From NCBI RefSeq assembly GCF_004137085.1, contig NZ_QYBC01000016.1, positions 62,001 through 126,000 of the forward strand: a stretch of 64,000 nucleotides of DNA, read 5' to 3'. This stretch comes from Lichenibacterium ramalinae. Its GTDB lineage: Bacteria; Pseudomonadota; Alphaproteobacteria; Rhizobiales; Beijerinckiaceae. The first letter of the stretch is position 1; each line of letters opens with the position of its first letter. The notes beneath the pieces were generated by a model. It saw only the letters and a program-made list of their open reading frames with translations, did not search any database and had not been told where the DNA came from. Shown here piece by piece: positions 25,178-33,499 of the stretch. The translations under genes and the position numbers were made by a program.

Positions 25178-25842
25178 GTCAATGCCTCCAATGCCGCAGT
25201 CATCGCTGCTCTGTCCGCATCGGCCTTCCGCGCTGCGGCTTCCCGCTGCTCCCTGTCCATCCTGGCGAGAAACAACCCGACCGCCCCGAATGCCTTGGCG
25301 CACCACTCCCCCATGACCTTGGCGGCCTGCGGGGGAAGCTCGCGATAGACCCGCTTCATCCGCCCCGTGTCGTGGTCGAACCACGTCCCCGCATTGGCTT
25401 CCGCAAGGCCCCGAAGGCGCCGGACTAGCTGAACCCTGAATGCCCGATCCGACGCGAACCGGCGGGGCTGCTGGTCCGCCATGAGGTACACGGCGAAGGC
25501 AGTCTCCATCACCGTCCTCGCCTCGACGGTCTCCGCCAGCTTCACCGTCTCGCTGGCGGCCTGCCTGACGTAGGCGCTCCCTGCGCCCTGGCGGGCCAGC
25601 ACGGCGTGGGCATGGCTGACCACCTCCTGCCATCGGCCCTCGCTCTGACCCCACACGGGGTTGCCGCTGTTGCGCTCGACGCGTCCCCGTATGGCCCGCA
25701 GCGGGGCCTTGAGGTCGGCCTTCGTGATCCCGCGTTGATCGGCATCGCCGTGCCTGCGGAGGGTAGCCTTGTGCGAAGTGCAGAAGGCCCCGTATCGCGT
25801 GGCCTCCGCAGTGCAGCCGGGGGACCGGCAGTGTCTCGGCAT
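25174..25842 (-). CDS. Hypothetical protein with N-terminal Cys/His cluster
   Basis: 222 residues. The start MPRHCRSPGC...GAFCTSHK has a C-x4-C-x10-C-x2-H spacing that could bind zinc. The rest is mostly helical and charged, with ARTVMETAFAVYLMADQQPR and a Lys/Arg/Ala-rich C-terminus. There are no membrane segments. It is translationally coupled to the ParB-like gene downstream. The family is unknown; phage and island genomes often carry such small zinc-ribbon-headed proteins. Confidence 0.7.
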   Translation of the reverse strand: MPRHCRSPGCTAEATRYGAFCTSHKATLRRHGDADQRGITKADLKAPLRAIRGRVERNSGNPVWGQSEGRWQEVVSHAHAVLARQGAGSAYVRQAASETVKLAETVEARTVMETAFAVYLMADQQPRRFASDRAFRVQLVRRLRGLAEANAGTWFDHDTGRMKRVYRELPPQAAKVMGEWCAKAFGAVGLFLARMDREQREAAARKADADRAAMTAALEALT

Positions 25843-25983
25843 GATAATCCTTTGATGTCGTGAAGGTTGTCGCCTGTGATCCTGGCCGGGCTTTGCAGGG
25901 TCGCTATTTGCGCCCTTCTCCGACCAGACAGACGCGGGCGTGGGAAGATGGGGTCCGTTGCTGAATGGCCGTCCACGGCCTTC

Positions 25984-26418
25984 CTAGGCGGCCTGTGGGG
26001 CATCCTGCTCGGGAGCATCGGCGCGGGCCTCAAGCGCGGCCCAATACGCTGCTCGCTCTCCCCGCTCTGTCTGCCGTGCCGCGATCCGGGCCTTGTGTTC
26101 CCCAATCTCCGCCGCCAGCCTCGGGGACAGCTTCCGTGTCCAGACCTCGTGATCGAAGGCAAAGAACCCGCGCCGGATAGCGCCCCATCTCCGGGCCTTG
26201 ACCGAAAACCCCTCCGGCACTTCCCAGCCCTCAATGGTCGCTGGCGAGTAGACGAACACCCACACTCCCGAGTCTTCCTCCCATTCAGCGTCCATAGCTC
26301 CCGGCAACAGCCTGCCGAAACGGAAGCTCTGCCAATCATGCCAGCCGATGAAGAAGCTGCCGATACGAATGCGGCCTCCCACGCGCGGCCACGCGAGGGC
26401 GCGGATAGCCTGTCTCAT
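25984..26418 (-). CDS. Hypothetical protein, element-encoded
   Basis: 144 residues, aromatic-rich in the first 90 (FFIGWHDWQSFRFG, DSGVWVFVYSPATIEGWEVP, GFFAFDHEVWTRKL), with a charged helical C-terminus. There are no membrane segments, signal peptide or known motif. Strong codon periodicity supports a real gene. It lies 141 bases upstream of the zinc-finger-like gene on the same strand, so the two and the ParB-like gene may share one transcript. Confidence 0.68.
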   Translation of the reverse strand: MRQAIRALAWPRVGGRIRIGSFFIGWHDWQSFRFGRLLPGAMDAEWEEDSGVWVFVYSPATIEGWEVPEGFSVKARRWGAIRRGFFAFDHEVWTRKLSPRLAAEIGEHKARIAARQTERGERAAYWAALEARADAPEQDAPQAA

Positions 26419-26689
26419 GCTCTGTAATCTCAGGAACTGCCCGGCTGTAGACCACCGCGGCCCGCCGTTGCTGGTACCTTTTGCCAGGGAAGGGCGCAGA
26501 TATCAACTTAGGCCTCGACAGTGGCTGTGTGGCAGAATTTACGCCACATGCTCTCGCAACCTAGTGATGGGGCACTCCTTCCCATTAGATTTATGTGGTA
26601 GCTAAATCCAATGCGGGGCTTAGCCGGGAAAATTATTTCATCCGCACCGAGCTTCACTATCTCCCCGCCGTACGGACATCGCCGTCTTG

Positions 26690-26815
26690 ATGGCTCAGCG
26701 CGTGCCCTCCATTGCCGCCGCGTTGAACGACCGCGGTATCACGACGGCCCGCGGCGACTCCTGGGTGCCGTCTCATGTCTCGCGTGTGTTGGCAGTGGCT
26801 ATGCAGCCGGTGTAA
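26690..26815 (+). pseudogene. Serine-recombinase C-terminal relic
   Basis: A 41-codon frame reads PSIAAALNDRGITTARGDSW then VPSHVSRVLA, which is the end of the recombinase HTH region (IAAALNxRGITTARGxxW) of resolvase-type proteins. The catalytic domain is absent. It indicates an older recombinase gene destroyed when the cargo gene arrived. The flanking stretch 26419-26689 holds no gene. Confidence 0.65.
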
Positions 26816-26858
26816 ATACGAGCGGACGCTCCTGGGAAGCGGCTGTCGGAGCCTGAAG

Positions 26859-27875
26859 ATGCAGGATTTTGCTGTAAGCGCTTCTCTTACAATTGAAAGC
26901 TCCTGGCCTCCTCCCGAACGTGTGAAAGCGCTTCATCAGACGATGGATCACGAGTTTTTAGAGGTGCATTTTACCCAAAGCGGACGCATGCGAGTTTACC
27001 TACGGTATATCGATACAGGTTTCATATTTGCGGAGGCAGTGTCGCCTCGTATTCGCCTTGTCGGAACGGGTGTACTGTTCCTGTTCTGGGTGATTAATTA
27101 TCACGCATCCACCGGCAAACTGGAATTGTATATCAATGGCGAGGACGTGACTTCCAGGTCGAGGCGCATGGAAGTAGCTGCTACTCTCCGTCCCGATACT
27201 CCTTCCGAAAATGGCCTGACAAAGGATCAAGCCAGCATTGATGCCGCTCTCTCAGCGCGCACGCAACGAGTGCGGGACTATGAGAGAACTGGCCTTACAA
27301 CAGAGCAAAAGGTAAGGAGCATCGTAGATTTAAAACGAGAATTTCGCCTGCTTTCAGCAGCGAACAGCGCCCTGAAGAGAGGCGATCTTGATTATACGGT
27401 TCCAGTAAGCGTCCACTTGCGAAAACTGATCGGTAAAGGTAAGGGCAATCATCTTCTCCAAGATTGCGCTGCGTTTAGAGGCGTTGTCCTGCCCGTATGG
27501 AAACGCCCTCCTAGCGATCCCCAGCTGTGGACTCCTTACCAGCTGATCGACAGTCTCGATTTTTGGTACGCTAAGGAGATGTTTTCGCTTTCACCCACAC
27601 ATTTTCTAACCTGCCAGACTGATATTGATGATTGGCTTTGCCGAAACGGAGGCGCTCTAAACCAATCTCCGACAACCAATGTAGATTTATTGCATGGCGT
27701 AGCCGACAAAATCGGGGCGCATCTCGATCTAAAGAACAGAGACTTGGTAGAGGCGCTAGAGAACATGCATTTTGGGGGAGTACCGATCATTCTCTCCTAT
27801 CTGACGCAACTTGGCGATCTCATCCTGGCACTCACGGCCAGCTTTCTCGAAGGTGACCGGACCGAGCGCACTTAG
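26859..27875 (+). CDS. Unknown cargo protein of the tRNA-Thr element
   Basis: 338 residues from the ATG at 26859, with GGAG upstream. Base composition and codon use are much less GC-rich than everything around it, marking recent transfer. Residues 1-110 are beta-rich; VNYHAST-GKLELYING (about residues 80-95) resembles the inner strand of a LamG/concanavalin-like jelly roll. Residues 125-200 are helical and charged. The C-terminal third contains LLHGVADKIGAHLDLKNRDL and a hydrophobic helix IILSYLTQLGDLILALTAS. No catalytic motif is recognised. As the only such gene on the element and the only plus-strand gene, it is the likely cargo. A host-interaction or defence role is possible but unproven. 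Confidence 0.75.
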   Translation: MQDFAVSASLTIESSWPPPERVKALHQTMDHEFLEVHFTQSGRMRVYLRYIDTGFIFAEAVSPRIRLVGTGVLFLFWVINYHASTGKLELYINGEDVTSRSRRMEVAATLRPDTPSENGLTKDQASIDAALSARTQRVRDYERTGLTTEQKVRSIVDLKREFRLLSAANSALKRGDLDYTVPVSVHLRKLIGKGKGNHLLQDCAAFRGVVLPVWKRPPSDPQLWTPYQLIDSLDFWYAKEMFSLSPTHFLTCQTDIDDWLCRNGGALNQSPTTNVDLLHGVADKIGAHLDLKNRDLVEALENMHFGGVPIILSYLTQLGDLILALTASFLEGDRTERT

Positions 27876-28215
27876 GCCCATATGTGTACCCCTCCCGAAG
27901 CGCGCGCAGCTATGTCCCCGGTAGAGGGAGAAAATGGAGCGCTGTGACGCCCTCCGCCCGAAGCTGGGCAGCACCGGAGCGAGATCACCGGCCCGGCCCT
28001 TGGCGGACTCCTGGCGCACCCTGGCGCTGGCCTCGTTGCCTCGCTGGCGGATGGTGGCGGATGGTGGCGGTGAGGTTGCCCCGGTCCCCGCCGAGCGCGG
28101 TGGCTTTACCTGCGGCCCGGAACGCGTCCCGTTCGGCATCCGTGAGGTTGGGGAGCTTCGCCCGCTTGGCAGCAAGGGCCGCCTTCGTCCGCCGGCTAGT
28201 CGCTAGCCAACCCGC
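27876..28215 (-). other. 340-base interval between cargo gene and resolvase
   Basis: No convincing gene. The reading frame of the resolvase continues past its stop codon for about 70 codons (ATSRRTKAALAAKRAKLPNL) without a start codon. It may be a lost C-terminal extension or chance in GC-rich DNA. A short 11-base tandem repeat lies near 28048-28069. Confidence 0.4.
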
Positions 28216-28815
28216 TCAGGCCGCCGCCTCCGCCTTGCCGCCCAGGACACGGTAGACGCTGGCCCGGCCGATCCCCATGCGTTCAGCGATGGCCGTGGCG
28301 CCCAGCCCCTCGGCCTCCAGGGCCCGCACCTGGGCAACGTCGATGGTCGCCTTCCGCCCCTTGTAGACGCCCTCAGCCTTGGCCTTTGCGATCCCCTCTA
28401 GCTGGCGCTCCTTCCGCAGGTTCGTCTCGAACTCAGCAAACACGCCCAGCATGTCGAGGAATGCCTTGCCGGCCGCCGTGCTGGTGTCCACGGGCTGCTC
28501 TGTCGCCCGGAGGTGAACGCCCTTGGCCCGCAGGGCCCTCACGATGTCCTGAAGGTCCCCGATGGAGCGCGCGAGACGGTCGATGCGCGTCACCACCAGT
28601 TCGTCGCCCGGCCGCATGAAGTCGAGCAAGGTGGCAAGCTCAGCGCGGCCCTCGCGGGTGGTGCCGGTGGCCTTCTCCTCCCGGATCATGGTGCAGCCTG
28701 CGGCCGTCAGCGCGTCCCGCTGAATGGTGAGGTCCTGATCCGTGGTGCTGACCCGGGCATAGCCGTAGGTGTGGCTCTTGGCGGTGGTCGAAGCGGCAGG
28801 CGCGGTGCGGGTCAT
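28216..28815 (-). CDS. Serine recombinase (resolvase/invertase, small Pin/TnpR type)
   Basis: 199 residues, full length for small serine recombinases. YGYARVSTTDQDL has the catalytic Ser. The conserved R-x-D-R-L-A-R region is visible as VVTRIDRLARSIGDL, followed by GVHLRATEQPVDTST and the long E helix (FAEFETNLRKERQLEGIAKA). A C-terminal HTH (GLGATAIAERMGIGRASVYR) completes it. It could resolve element dimers or act on nearby sites. Catalytic residues look intact. Confidence 0.93.
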   Translation of the reverse strand: MTRTAPAASTTAKSHTYGYARVSTTDQDLTIQRDALTAAGCTMIREEKATGTTREGRAELATLLDFMRPGDELVVTRIDRLARSIGDLQDIVRALRAKGVHLRATEQPVDTSTAAGKAFLDMLGVFAEFETNLRKERQLEGIAKAKAEGVYKGRKATIDVAQVRALEAEGLGATAIAERMGIGRASVYRVLGGKAEAAA

Positions 28816-29494
28816 CTCGGGGCCTTGCTGTCTCGTATGGTTCTAGACCGTCCGAAGGTGCCGTCTCACAAACCGGAAGTCAACCCAAATGAGACTCAGA
28901 TAGTGTCTCGCCGCATCGTCTCGCTGCGGTATACCCTCCCGAGACTGCGCTAGACGCATGACCCAGCAAGCCGGGCCGTCGAGCCGACAAAAAGAAGCCC
29001 CGCACAAAGGCGAGGCTTCTGAGGCTCGGTCGGGATAGGACGATCCGTCCCCATGGCTTGCAACAGCCTTGTGAGCTGCTGCCGTTACGCACTGCCCTAG
29101 GTGGGCCACCACGCCGTTGCGTCACCGCGATAACACGGGGCCAAAGCCCTAACGCCTGTTCGACGCCTATCACGCCGTTTCGCCCGGAGGCCGTGTCACC
29201 CCGCACTATGGGGTGCTTGCCGGGTCCATCAAAAGGTGGGTCAAAGGAACCTCCTCTGTTGGATGCCGGACATGGGGGGCCTATGGCTCGGCAGCAAGTC
29301 CCACTTTCAGCGAAAGTCCCACATCTTCCCGCGCCCGCCCGCGCGGCACTCCCGGGTTCCTCATCCGTGCGCGCGCGCCAGCAATCCACCGCGGGCGGCT
29401 GCGCGATACCGCGGGTGGGCACGGGGGGAACGGTCGTGGCCGCCTCAATCGAAGAGGGCTCGAAAGTGTGGTGAAAAAATGAAAACGGGCCTTT
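28816..29494 (-). other. 679-base interval between resolvase and integrase
   Basis: No gene could be supported; several open frames on both strands lack family features and consistent codon use. The interval has a hairpin terminator (28988-29020) and a palindrome-poor, GC-rich body. It might hold an excisionase-like or RNA gene too short to recognise, but nothing definite is seen. Confidence 0.4.
28988..29020 (-). terminator. Rho-independent terminator (minus strand)
   Basis: Read on the minus strand, an 11-bp stem with one mismatch (arms 29010-29020 and 28993-29003) and a 6-base loop is followed by a run of T. It would stop transcription arriving from the integrase side before the resolvase gene. 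Confidence 0.65.
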
Positions 29495-29503
29495 TCAGCC
29501 CAC
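29473..29503 (-). terminator. Probable terminator overlapping the integrase stop
   Basis: On the minus strand a short GGGC...GCCC stem around the stop codon (29495-29497) is followed by GTTTTCATTTTTT. The stem is short (about 5 bp), so strength is uncertain. Confidence 0.45.
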
Positions 29504-31099
29504 CTCATAGCGGGGGAACTTCGCCATGGCGTCCGCCATCATCTTGACCGTGGGCGTCTGGTACTTCCGAGATACCCGAGTGGTGGCATGACCCGTGATG
29601 GCGTCGCTGATCCGTTCCTGAATGTCGACCTCCAGAGCCCTCGTCTTCCATGTGTGACGCCATCCGTGGTTCGGCTGTAGCTCTTCGTCCAGCGTCACAG
29701 TCTTCCGCAGCCACTTGACCAATTGCCCGGAGCGTATCTCCGCGAGATCGGTCACGGCCTTCCCGGTGGCGCGTGTGGGATCGTAGAACAGCGGGCCGCT
29801 TCCACGCGATCTGGCGAAGTCCAGGAAGCCCATTGCGATGATATGCTCGTGCAGGGGGACCGTCCTAGCAATGCCGGTCTTCGTCTTCCGGAAGTCCATC
29901 ACGGGCACGTTGCCTTCAACCCTCACATCCGAACCCTGCAAGCCGGTCAGTTCCGAGATGCGCGCCCCGGAGTAGGCAGCAAGCCATGGGCACCACCGCT
30001 TGGCAAAGCCCGCCGTGGGATTGCGGGGCTCGGGAGGAGCGGCAAGCGCTGCCCGTAGGACAGCCTTGATCTCCTCCGCCCGGAACACCTTCTCCCGTTT
30101 CTGAACCGCTCGGCCTTCGGACAGGCGGAGGTCTGCGGCCGGATTGGCCCGCATCAGCCTCTTGCCTTCCATGCCCGTAGCCCATTTGAACACCGCGCTG
30201 ACAGCCACGAGGTCCACGCGGTTGATCGTTCCGGTGCTGACGGCCTCGCTATCCCGCCGGTGCTCTGCCCATCCGTGGATGTTCTCCGGGGCAAGCGCGT
30301 TCACCTCCCGGCCCTTCACGAAAGCCGCCAGGGATCGGAAGCTAGCTCCGTAGCGCTTGATCGTGTTCGGAGTCAGCTTGTCGGCCTTGAACGCTGTCCA
30401 GGCGGTGAACACGTCATCCACTGTAAGCTTGCCCGCTGGTGCTTTCGGAGCCGTCTCGGAGCGCTGCCATTCGGGGAAGCGCTGGGCGGCAGGGTCGGGC
30501 GTGTAATCGAAGTCCGCGGCCTTCCGCAGCCGCGCCGTCACATTCTCCATCGCGCCCTGAACGGCCTTGAGCAACAGCTCGTGGCTGTCTGCATCGACCA
30601 CCAGTCCCTCACGCGCTAGGAGAAGGTCCGCGAAGGCGCCGAAGCGATCCCGCCGCGCGACCGAAGCGGCCAAGGCAGGGTCCCCGATGATGAGCGTAGA
30701 GGTTCCCGAGCGGGCCGCCATGTTGCCTTCAGCGGCGCTGATCCAAAGCTCCGGAATGCCGGGGTCATCCTCAATCCGGGCGAAGTCCGCATAGAGCGTT
30801 CCTGCCAACGCCGCCGCTTCCTTGTGGGTGAGTCGCTTGGGCCCGGTCCGGTGTCTCTCCCAGAACTGCCGCAGGGCCGCGTCCGCAATGGCGTGTCGTT
30901 CCTTCGCTGTCCTCGGATCTGAGGTCCGAAGGCTGGCCTGCACCATCGCCCCGACCTTCACCGTGGCGAAGCCCTCGCCCACGGGAAGCATCACCGTCTT
31001 GCCCTTGAGCCGATTTACGAGGTCAGCCGGGGTGCGCTGCCGCAGGTTCCAAACGTGGGACTTCGGGTCTCGCCAGGGCTGAGCCATCTTCAACGCCAT
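29495..31099 (-). CDS. int: Tyrosine-type site-specific integrase
   Basis: About 534 residues from the ATG at 31099 (MALKMAQPWRDPKSHVWNLR); a longer frame reaches a weak TTG at 31168. The N-terminal region is of the DUF6538 type often seen in rhizobial integrases. The core SAM-like domain (DKLTPNTIKRYGASFRSLAA) and the catalytic domain follow. The catalytic residues are all present: Arg in YSGARISELTGL, Lys in FRKTKTG, the H-x-x-R box HGWRHTW, His in ITGHATT and the nucleophile Tyr in SRKYQTP. It lies 80 bases from tRNA-Thr(GGT), its evident target, and should integrate and excise the 7.7-kb element. Confidence 0.95.
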   Translation of the reverse strand: MALKMAQPWRDPKSHVWNLRQRTPADLVNRLKGKTVMLPVGEGFATVKVGAMVQASLRTSDPRTAKERHAIADAALRQFWERHRTGPKRLTHKEAAALAGTLYADFARIEDDPGIPELWISAAEGNMAARSGTSTLIIGDPALAASVARRDRFGAFADLLLAREGLVVDADSHELLLKAVQGAMENVTARLRKAADFDYTPDPAAQRFPEWQRSETAPKAPAGKLTVDDVFTAWTAFKADKLTPNTIKRYGASFRSLAAFVKGREVNALAPENIHGWAEHRRDSEAVSTGTINRVDLVAVSAVFKWATGMEGKRLMRANPAADLRLSEGRAVQKREKVFRAEEIKAVLRAALAAPPEPRNPTAGFAKRWCPWLAAYSGARISELTGLQGSDVRVEGNVPVMDFRKTKTGIARTVPLHEHIIAMGFLDFARSRGSGPLFYDPTRATGKAVTDLAEIRSGQLVKWLRKTVTLDEELQPNHGWRHTWKTRALEVDIQERISDAITGHATTRVSRKYQTPTVKMMADAMAKFPRYEVG

Positions 31100-31177
31100 G
31101 TGTGAGCCCGCTGTGTAAGAGCGGGAACGCTGTAAGCCTCTAAAAAGGCCTAACACATTGATCGTCAAGCGGGATTG

Positions 31178-31201
31178 ATGGTGCTGCCAGAGAGGATTGA
31201 A
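31178..31201. repeat. attR-type direct repeat within tRNA-Thr(GGT) 3' end
   Basis: Identical over 24 bases to 23522-23545. It overlaps the CCA end and T-arm of the tRNA, so integration restores a full tRNA gene on this side. Confidence 0.9.
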
Positions 31202-31253
31202 CTCTCGACCTCTCCATTACCAATGGAGTGCTCTACCACTGAGCTACGGCAGC
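31179..31253 (-). tRNA. tRNA-Thr(GGT)
   Basis: 75 bases including an encoded CCA. The acceptor stem GCTGCCG pairs with TGGCAGC. The D-arm is AGCTCAGTGGTAGAGC, and the anticodon stem CTCCA/TGGAG closes the loop TTGGTAA with anticodon GGT. The T-loop is GTTCAATC. It is the integration target of the adjacent element, and its 3' end is the attachment core. Confidence 0.95.
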
Positions 31254-31342
31254 CCGGGACGGCCCGTGGGCGCGTCCGTCATGGGCGAGGATGTGCCACA
31301 GGCGGCCGGCGGACGCAAGCCCCGTGGCCGGGGCGAGGTGGG

Positions 31343-32503
31343 TCAGAGCGACAGGGTGAGTTGGCGGGGTTCGGCCGCAGGCGGGGTTTCGAAGCCCGAG
31401 ACCGTGAGGCCGATGAGGCGGACGCCGGCCCGCAGCGGGAAGAGGCCGCGCAGCAGGTCGCGCCCGGTGGCGGCGAGGACGTCCTGGCTCGACAGGAGGT
31501 CGGGGCCGGTGCGGCTGCGGGTGATCTGACGAAAATCGGCGTATTTCACCTTCAGCGTCACGGTGCGGCCCCGCAGGCCGGAGGCTTCGCAGTGCCGCCA
31601 CACCGCCGCCACCGCGGGCGCGAGGCCGGCGACGAGTTCGGCTTCCGTGGTGAGGTCCTGCGGGAAGGTGGTCTCGGAGCCGCTGGACTTGCGCGGGCGG
31701 TCGGGCTTCACGGGCCGGTGGTCCACGCCGCGGGCCGCCCAGTAATAGTAGCGGCCCGCCTTGCCGAAGGCCGCGTCCAGCGCTTCGGCCGAACGGGCGC
31801 GGAGGTCGGCCCCGGTGGCGATGCCCAGCGCCCGCATGCGCGCCGCCGTCACCGGGCCCACGCCGTGGAACCGGTCGATGGCGAGCGCCGCCACGAAGGC
31901 CTCGCCCCGCCCCGGCGGGATCACCGTCAGGCCGTCGGGCTTGCGGTGGTCGGAGGCGAGCTTGGCCAGGAACTTGTTGTAGCTGACCCCGGCCGAGGCG
32001 GTGAGGCCGGTCTCGGCCCGGATGGCGGCGCGGATCTCCTCGGCGATGCGCGTCGCCGAGCCGGGCCCGCCCGCGTCTGTCACGTCGAGATAGGCCTCGT
32101 CGAGCGACAGCGGCTCGATCAGGGCGGTGTAGCGGGCGAAGACCGCCCGGATCTGCCCCGACACCGCCTTGTAGACGTCGAAGCGCGGGGGCACGAAGAC
32201 GAGGTCCGGGCAGCGCCGCACCGCCGCCATGGAGGACATGGCCGAGCGCACGCCGAAGCGCCGGGCCTCGTAGCTCGCCGCCGCCACCACGCCCCGTTGG
32301 CGCGAGCCCCCCACCGCCACCGGCCGGCCGCGCAGCGCGGGCGCGTCGCGCTGCTCGACGGAGGCGTAGAAGGCGTCCATGTCGACGTGGATGATCTTGC
32401 GGCCGTCCCCGTCCGGCGGGGCGGCCGGGCTTCGCTCCAGGGACGGCGTGGCGGGACCCGGCATGCGGCGACCGATCGGGCGGGACGGACGTGACGGCGA
32501 CAT
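31343..32503 (-). CDS. dinB: DNA polymerase IV (Y-family translesion polymerase)
   Basis: Up to 386 residues; the conserved part begins near residue 35, and an ATG at 32464 is an alternative start. The catalytic signatures are HVDMDAFYASVEQRD (first Asp pair) and PLSLDEAYLDVT (second Asp plus Glu). The thumb helix-hairpin-helix region is IDRFHGVGPVTAARMRALGI, and the little-finger domain ends at VRLIGLTVSGF. The last residues QLTLSL may be the beta-clamp binding motif (QLxLF-like). It acts in error-prone bypass of DNA lesions. It stands alone between tRNA-Thr and the MucR gene. Confidence 0.95.
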   Translation of the reverse strand: MSPSRPSRPIGRRMPGPATPSLERSPAAPPDGDGRKIIHVDMDAFYASVEQRDAPALRGRPVAVGGSRQRGVVAAASYEARRFGVRSAMSSMAAVRRCPDLVFVPPRFDVYKAVSGQIRAVFARYTALIEPLSLDEAYLDVTDAGGPGSATRIAEEIRAAIRAETGLTASAGVSYNKFLAKLASDHRKPDGLTVIPPGRGEAFVAALAIDRFHGVGPVTAARMRALGIATGADLRARSAEALDAAFGKAGRYYYWAARGVDHRPVKPDRPRKSSGSETTFPQDLTTEAELVAGLAPAVAAVWRHCEASGLRGRTVTLKVKYADFRQITRSRTGPDLLSSQDVLAATGRDLLRGLFPLRAGVRLIGLTVSGFETPPAAEPRQLTLSL

Positions 32504-32767
32504 CCTCGGCGGATGGGATGGGACGACCCCACCCTGTCTAAAGCCTGGCGGGCCGTTGTTGAAGCGCAGCGTCGCACGCGGCTTGCCGCAGAGGCGGGAC
32601 AGGCGGGCCTGTCCCGGCGGCCCGAGGTCCGCGACACCACCTCCCCGGGCGGAGGTCGCGGCCGGGCGGGAGGGCCGGCGCGGACGCGCGCCGACAATCC
32701 CCGGTTCAGGCCCGGCGTCGGCCTTGCAATCGGCAGGGTGGGCCTCTAAGCCAACCAGGGTCTTACC

Positions 32768-33415
32768 ATGGGTCGCCGGATGTCAGAGATCGAAGCAGCG
32801 CTGAGCAGGGTCGAAATGACCACGGACATCATCTCGGCCTATGTCGAGCACAATTCGGTGCCGGCTTCCGAGCTTCCCGCCCTGATCAGGTCGGTGCACG
32901 ACGCGCTCGACGGCCTGTCCGGCGCCGCGAAGCCCCAGGCCGCGCCCGAGCCGCTGCAGCCCAGCGTCTCCATCCGCAAGTCCATCGCGACGGACTACAT
33001 CGTCTGCCTGGAGGACGGCCGCCGCTTCAAGTCCCTCAAGCGCCATCTCCAGGCCGAGCACGGGCTGACGCCCGACGCCTATCGGGCCCGCTGGGGCCTC
33101 GCCAAGGACTATCCCATGGTGGCGCCGGCCTACGCGGATGCGCGGTCGAACCTCGCCAAGACGATCGGCCTCGGCCGCAAGTCCGCCCAGCCGGCCCTGG
33201 CCGGGGGGCCGGACCAGGCCGGTCACGACCATGCCGGCCACGACCATGCCGACCGAGAGCCCGTGCCTGCCGACCAAGACAACAGCGGCGCGGACCACAG
33301 CGGCGTGGACCACGCCGACGAAGATCACGCCGACGAAGATCACGGCGGGCAGGATCGGGCCGAGGGTGCCGCCCCCGGCAAGAAGCCCGGCCGCCGGAAG
33401 GCCAAGGCCGACTGA
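32768..33415 (+). CDS. MucR/Ros-family transcriptional regulator with His/Asp-rich tail
   Basis: 215 residues, against 140-150 for usual MucR proteins. The core has the zinc-finger block CLEDGRRFKSLKRHLQAEH (C-x2-D-x9-H-x4-H ligands) and the conserved LTPDAYRARWGLAKDYPMV and NLAKTIGLGRK. MucR proteins bind AT-rich DNA and control exopolysaccharide, motility and cell-cycle genes in Hyphomicrobiales. After residue 148 comes an extension of about 60 residues full of HDH, DHAD and DEDH runs, ending in a basic KKPGRRKAKAD tail. The extension could bind metal. A second start at MSEIE (32780) is possible. It is a single-gene unit. Confidence 0.9.
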   Translation: MGRRMSEIEAALSRVEMTTDIISAYVEHNSVPASELPALIRSVHDALDGLSGAAKPQAAPEPLQPSVSIRKSIATDYIVCLEDGRRFKSLKRHLQAEHGLTPDAYRARWGLAKDYPMVAPAYADARSNLAKTIGLGRKSAQPALAGGPDQAGHDHAGHDHADREPVPADQDNSGADHSGVDHADEDHADEDHGGQDRAEGAAPGKKPGRRKAKAD

Positions 33416-33499
33416 CGCCGACGCGGCGGAACCGAACCGCCTTTCGCGCCCACCTCGGGTCGAAGGGGCGGCGGGGGGGTGCGGGCCGGCCGGCGGCGC

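Larger units (their letters stand above)
23522..31201. mobile_element. Integrative element inserted in tRNA-Thr(GGT)
   Basis: A 24-bp direct repeat occurs at 23522-23545 and at 31178-31201. The right copy is the 3' end of an intact tRNA-Thr gene, while the left copy is a tRNA fragment followed by unrelated sequence. A tyrosine integrase gene lies directly inside the right border, as expected for a tRNA-targeting element. Contents (minus strand unless noted): unknown 127-aa protein, ParB-like protein, zinc-finger-like protein, 144-aa unknown, a serine recombinase relic (+), unknown cargo (+), serine resolvase, integrase. No conjugation genes are visible, so it is probably a mobilisable or non-autonomous island. 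Confidence 0.88.

Noticed and set aside
27756-28206. Possible small genes on either strand between cargo gene and resolvase
   Set aside because: No start with ribosome site and no motif; only an in-frame continuation of the resolvase past its stop was notable.
28880-29482. Several overlapping frames near the integrase end
   Set aside because: Their translations are incoherent, rich in Arg/Pro/Ser, and contradict each other on both strands.
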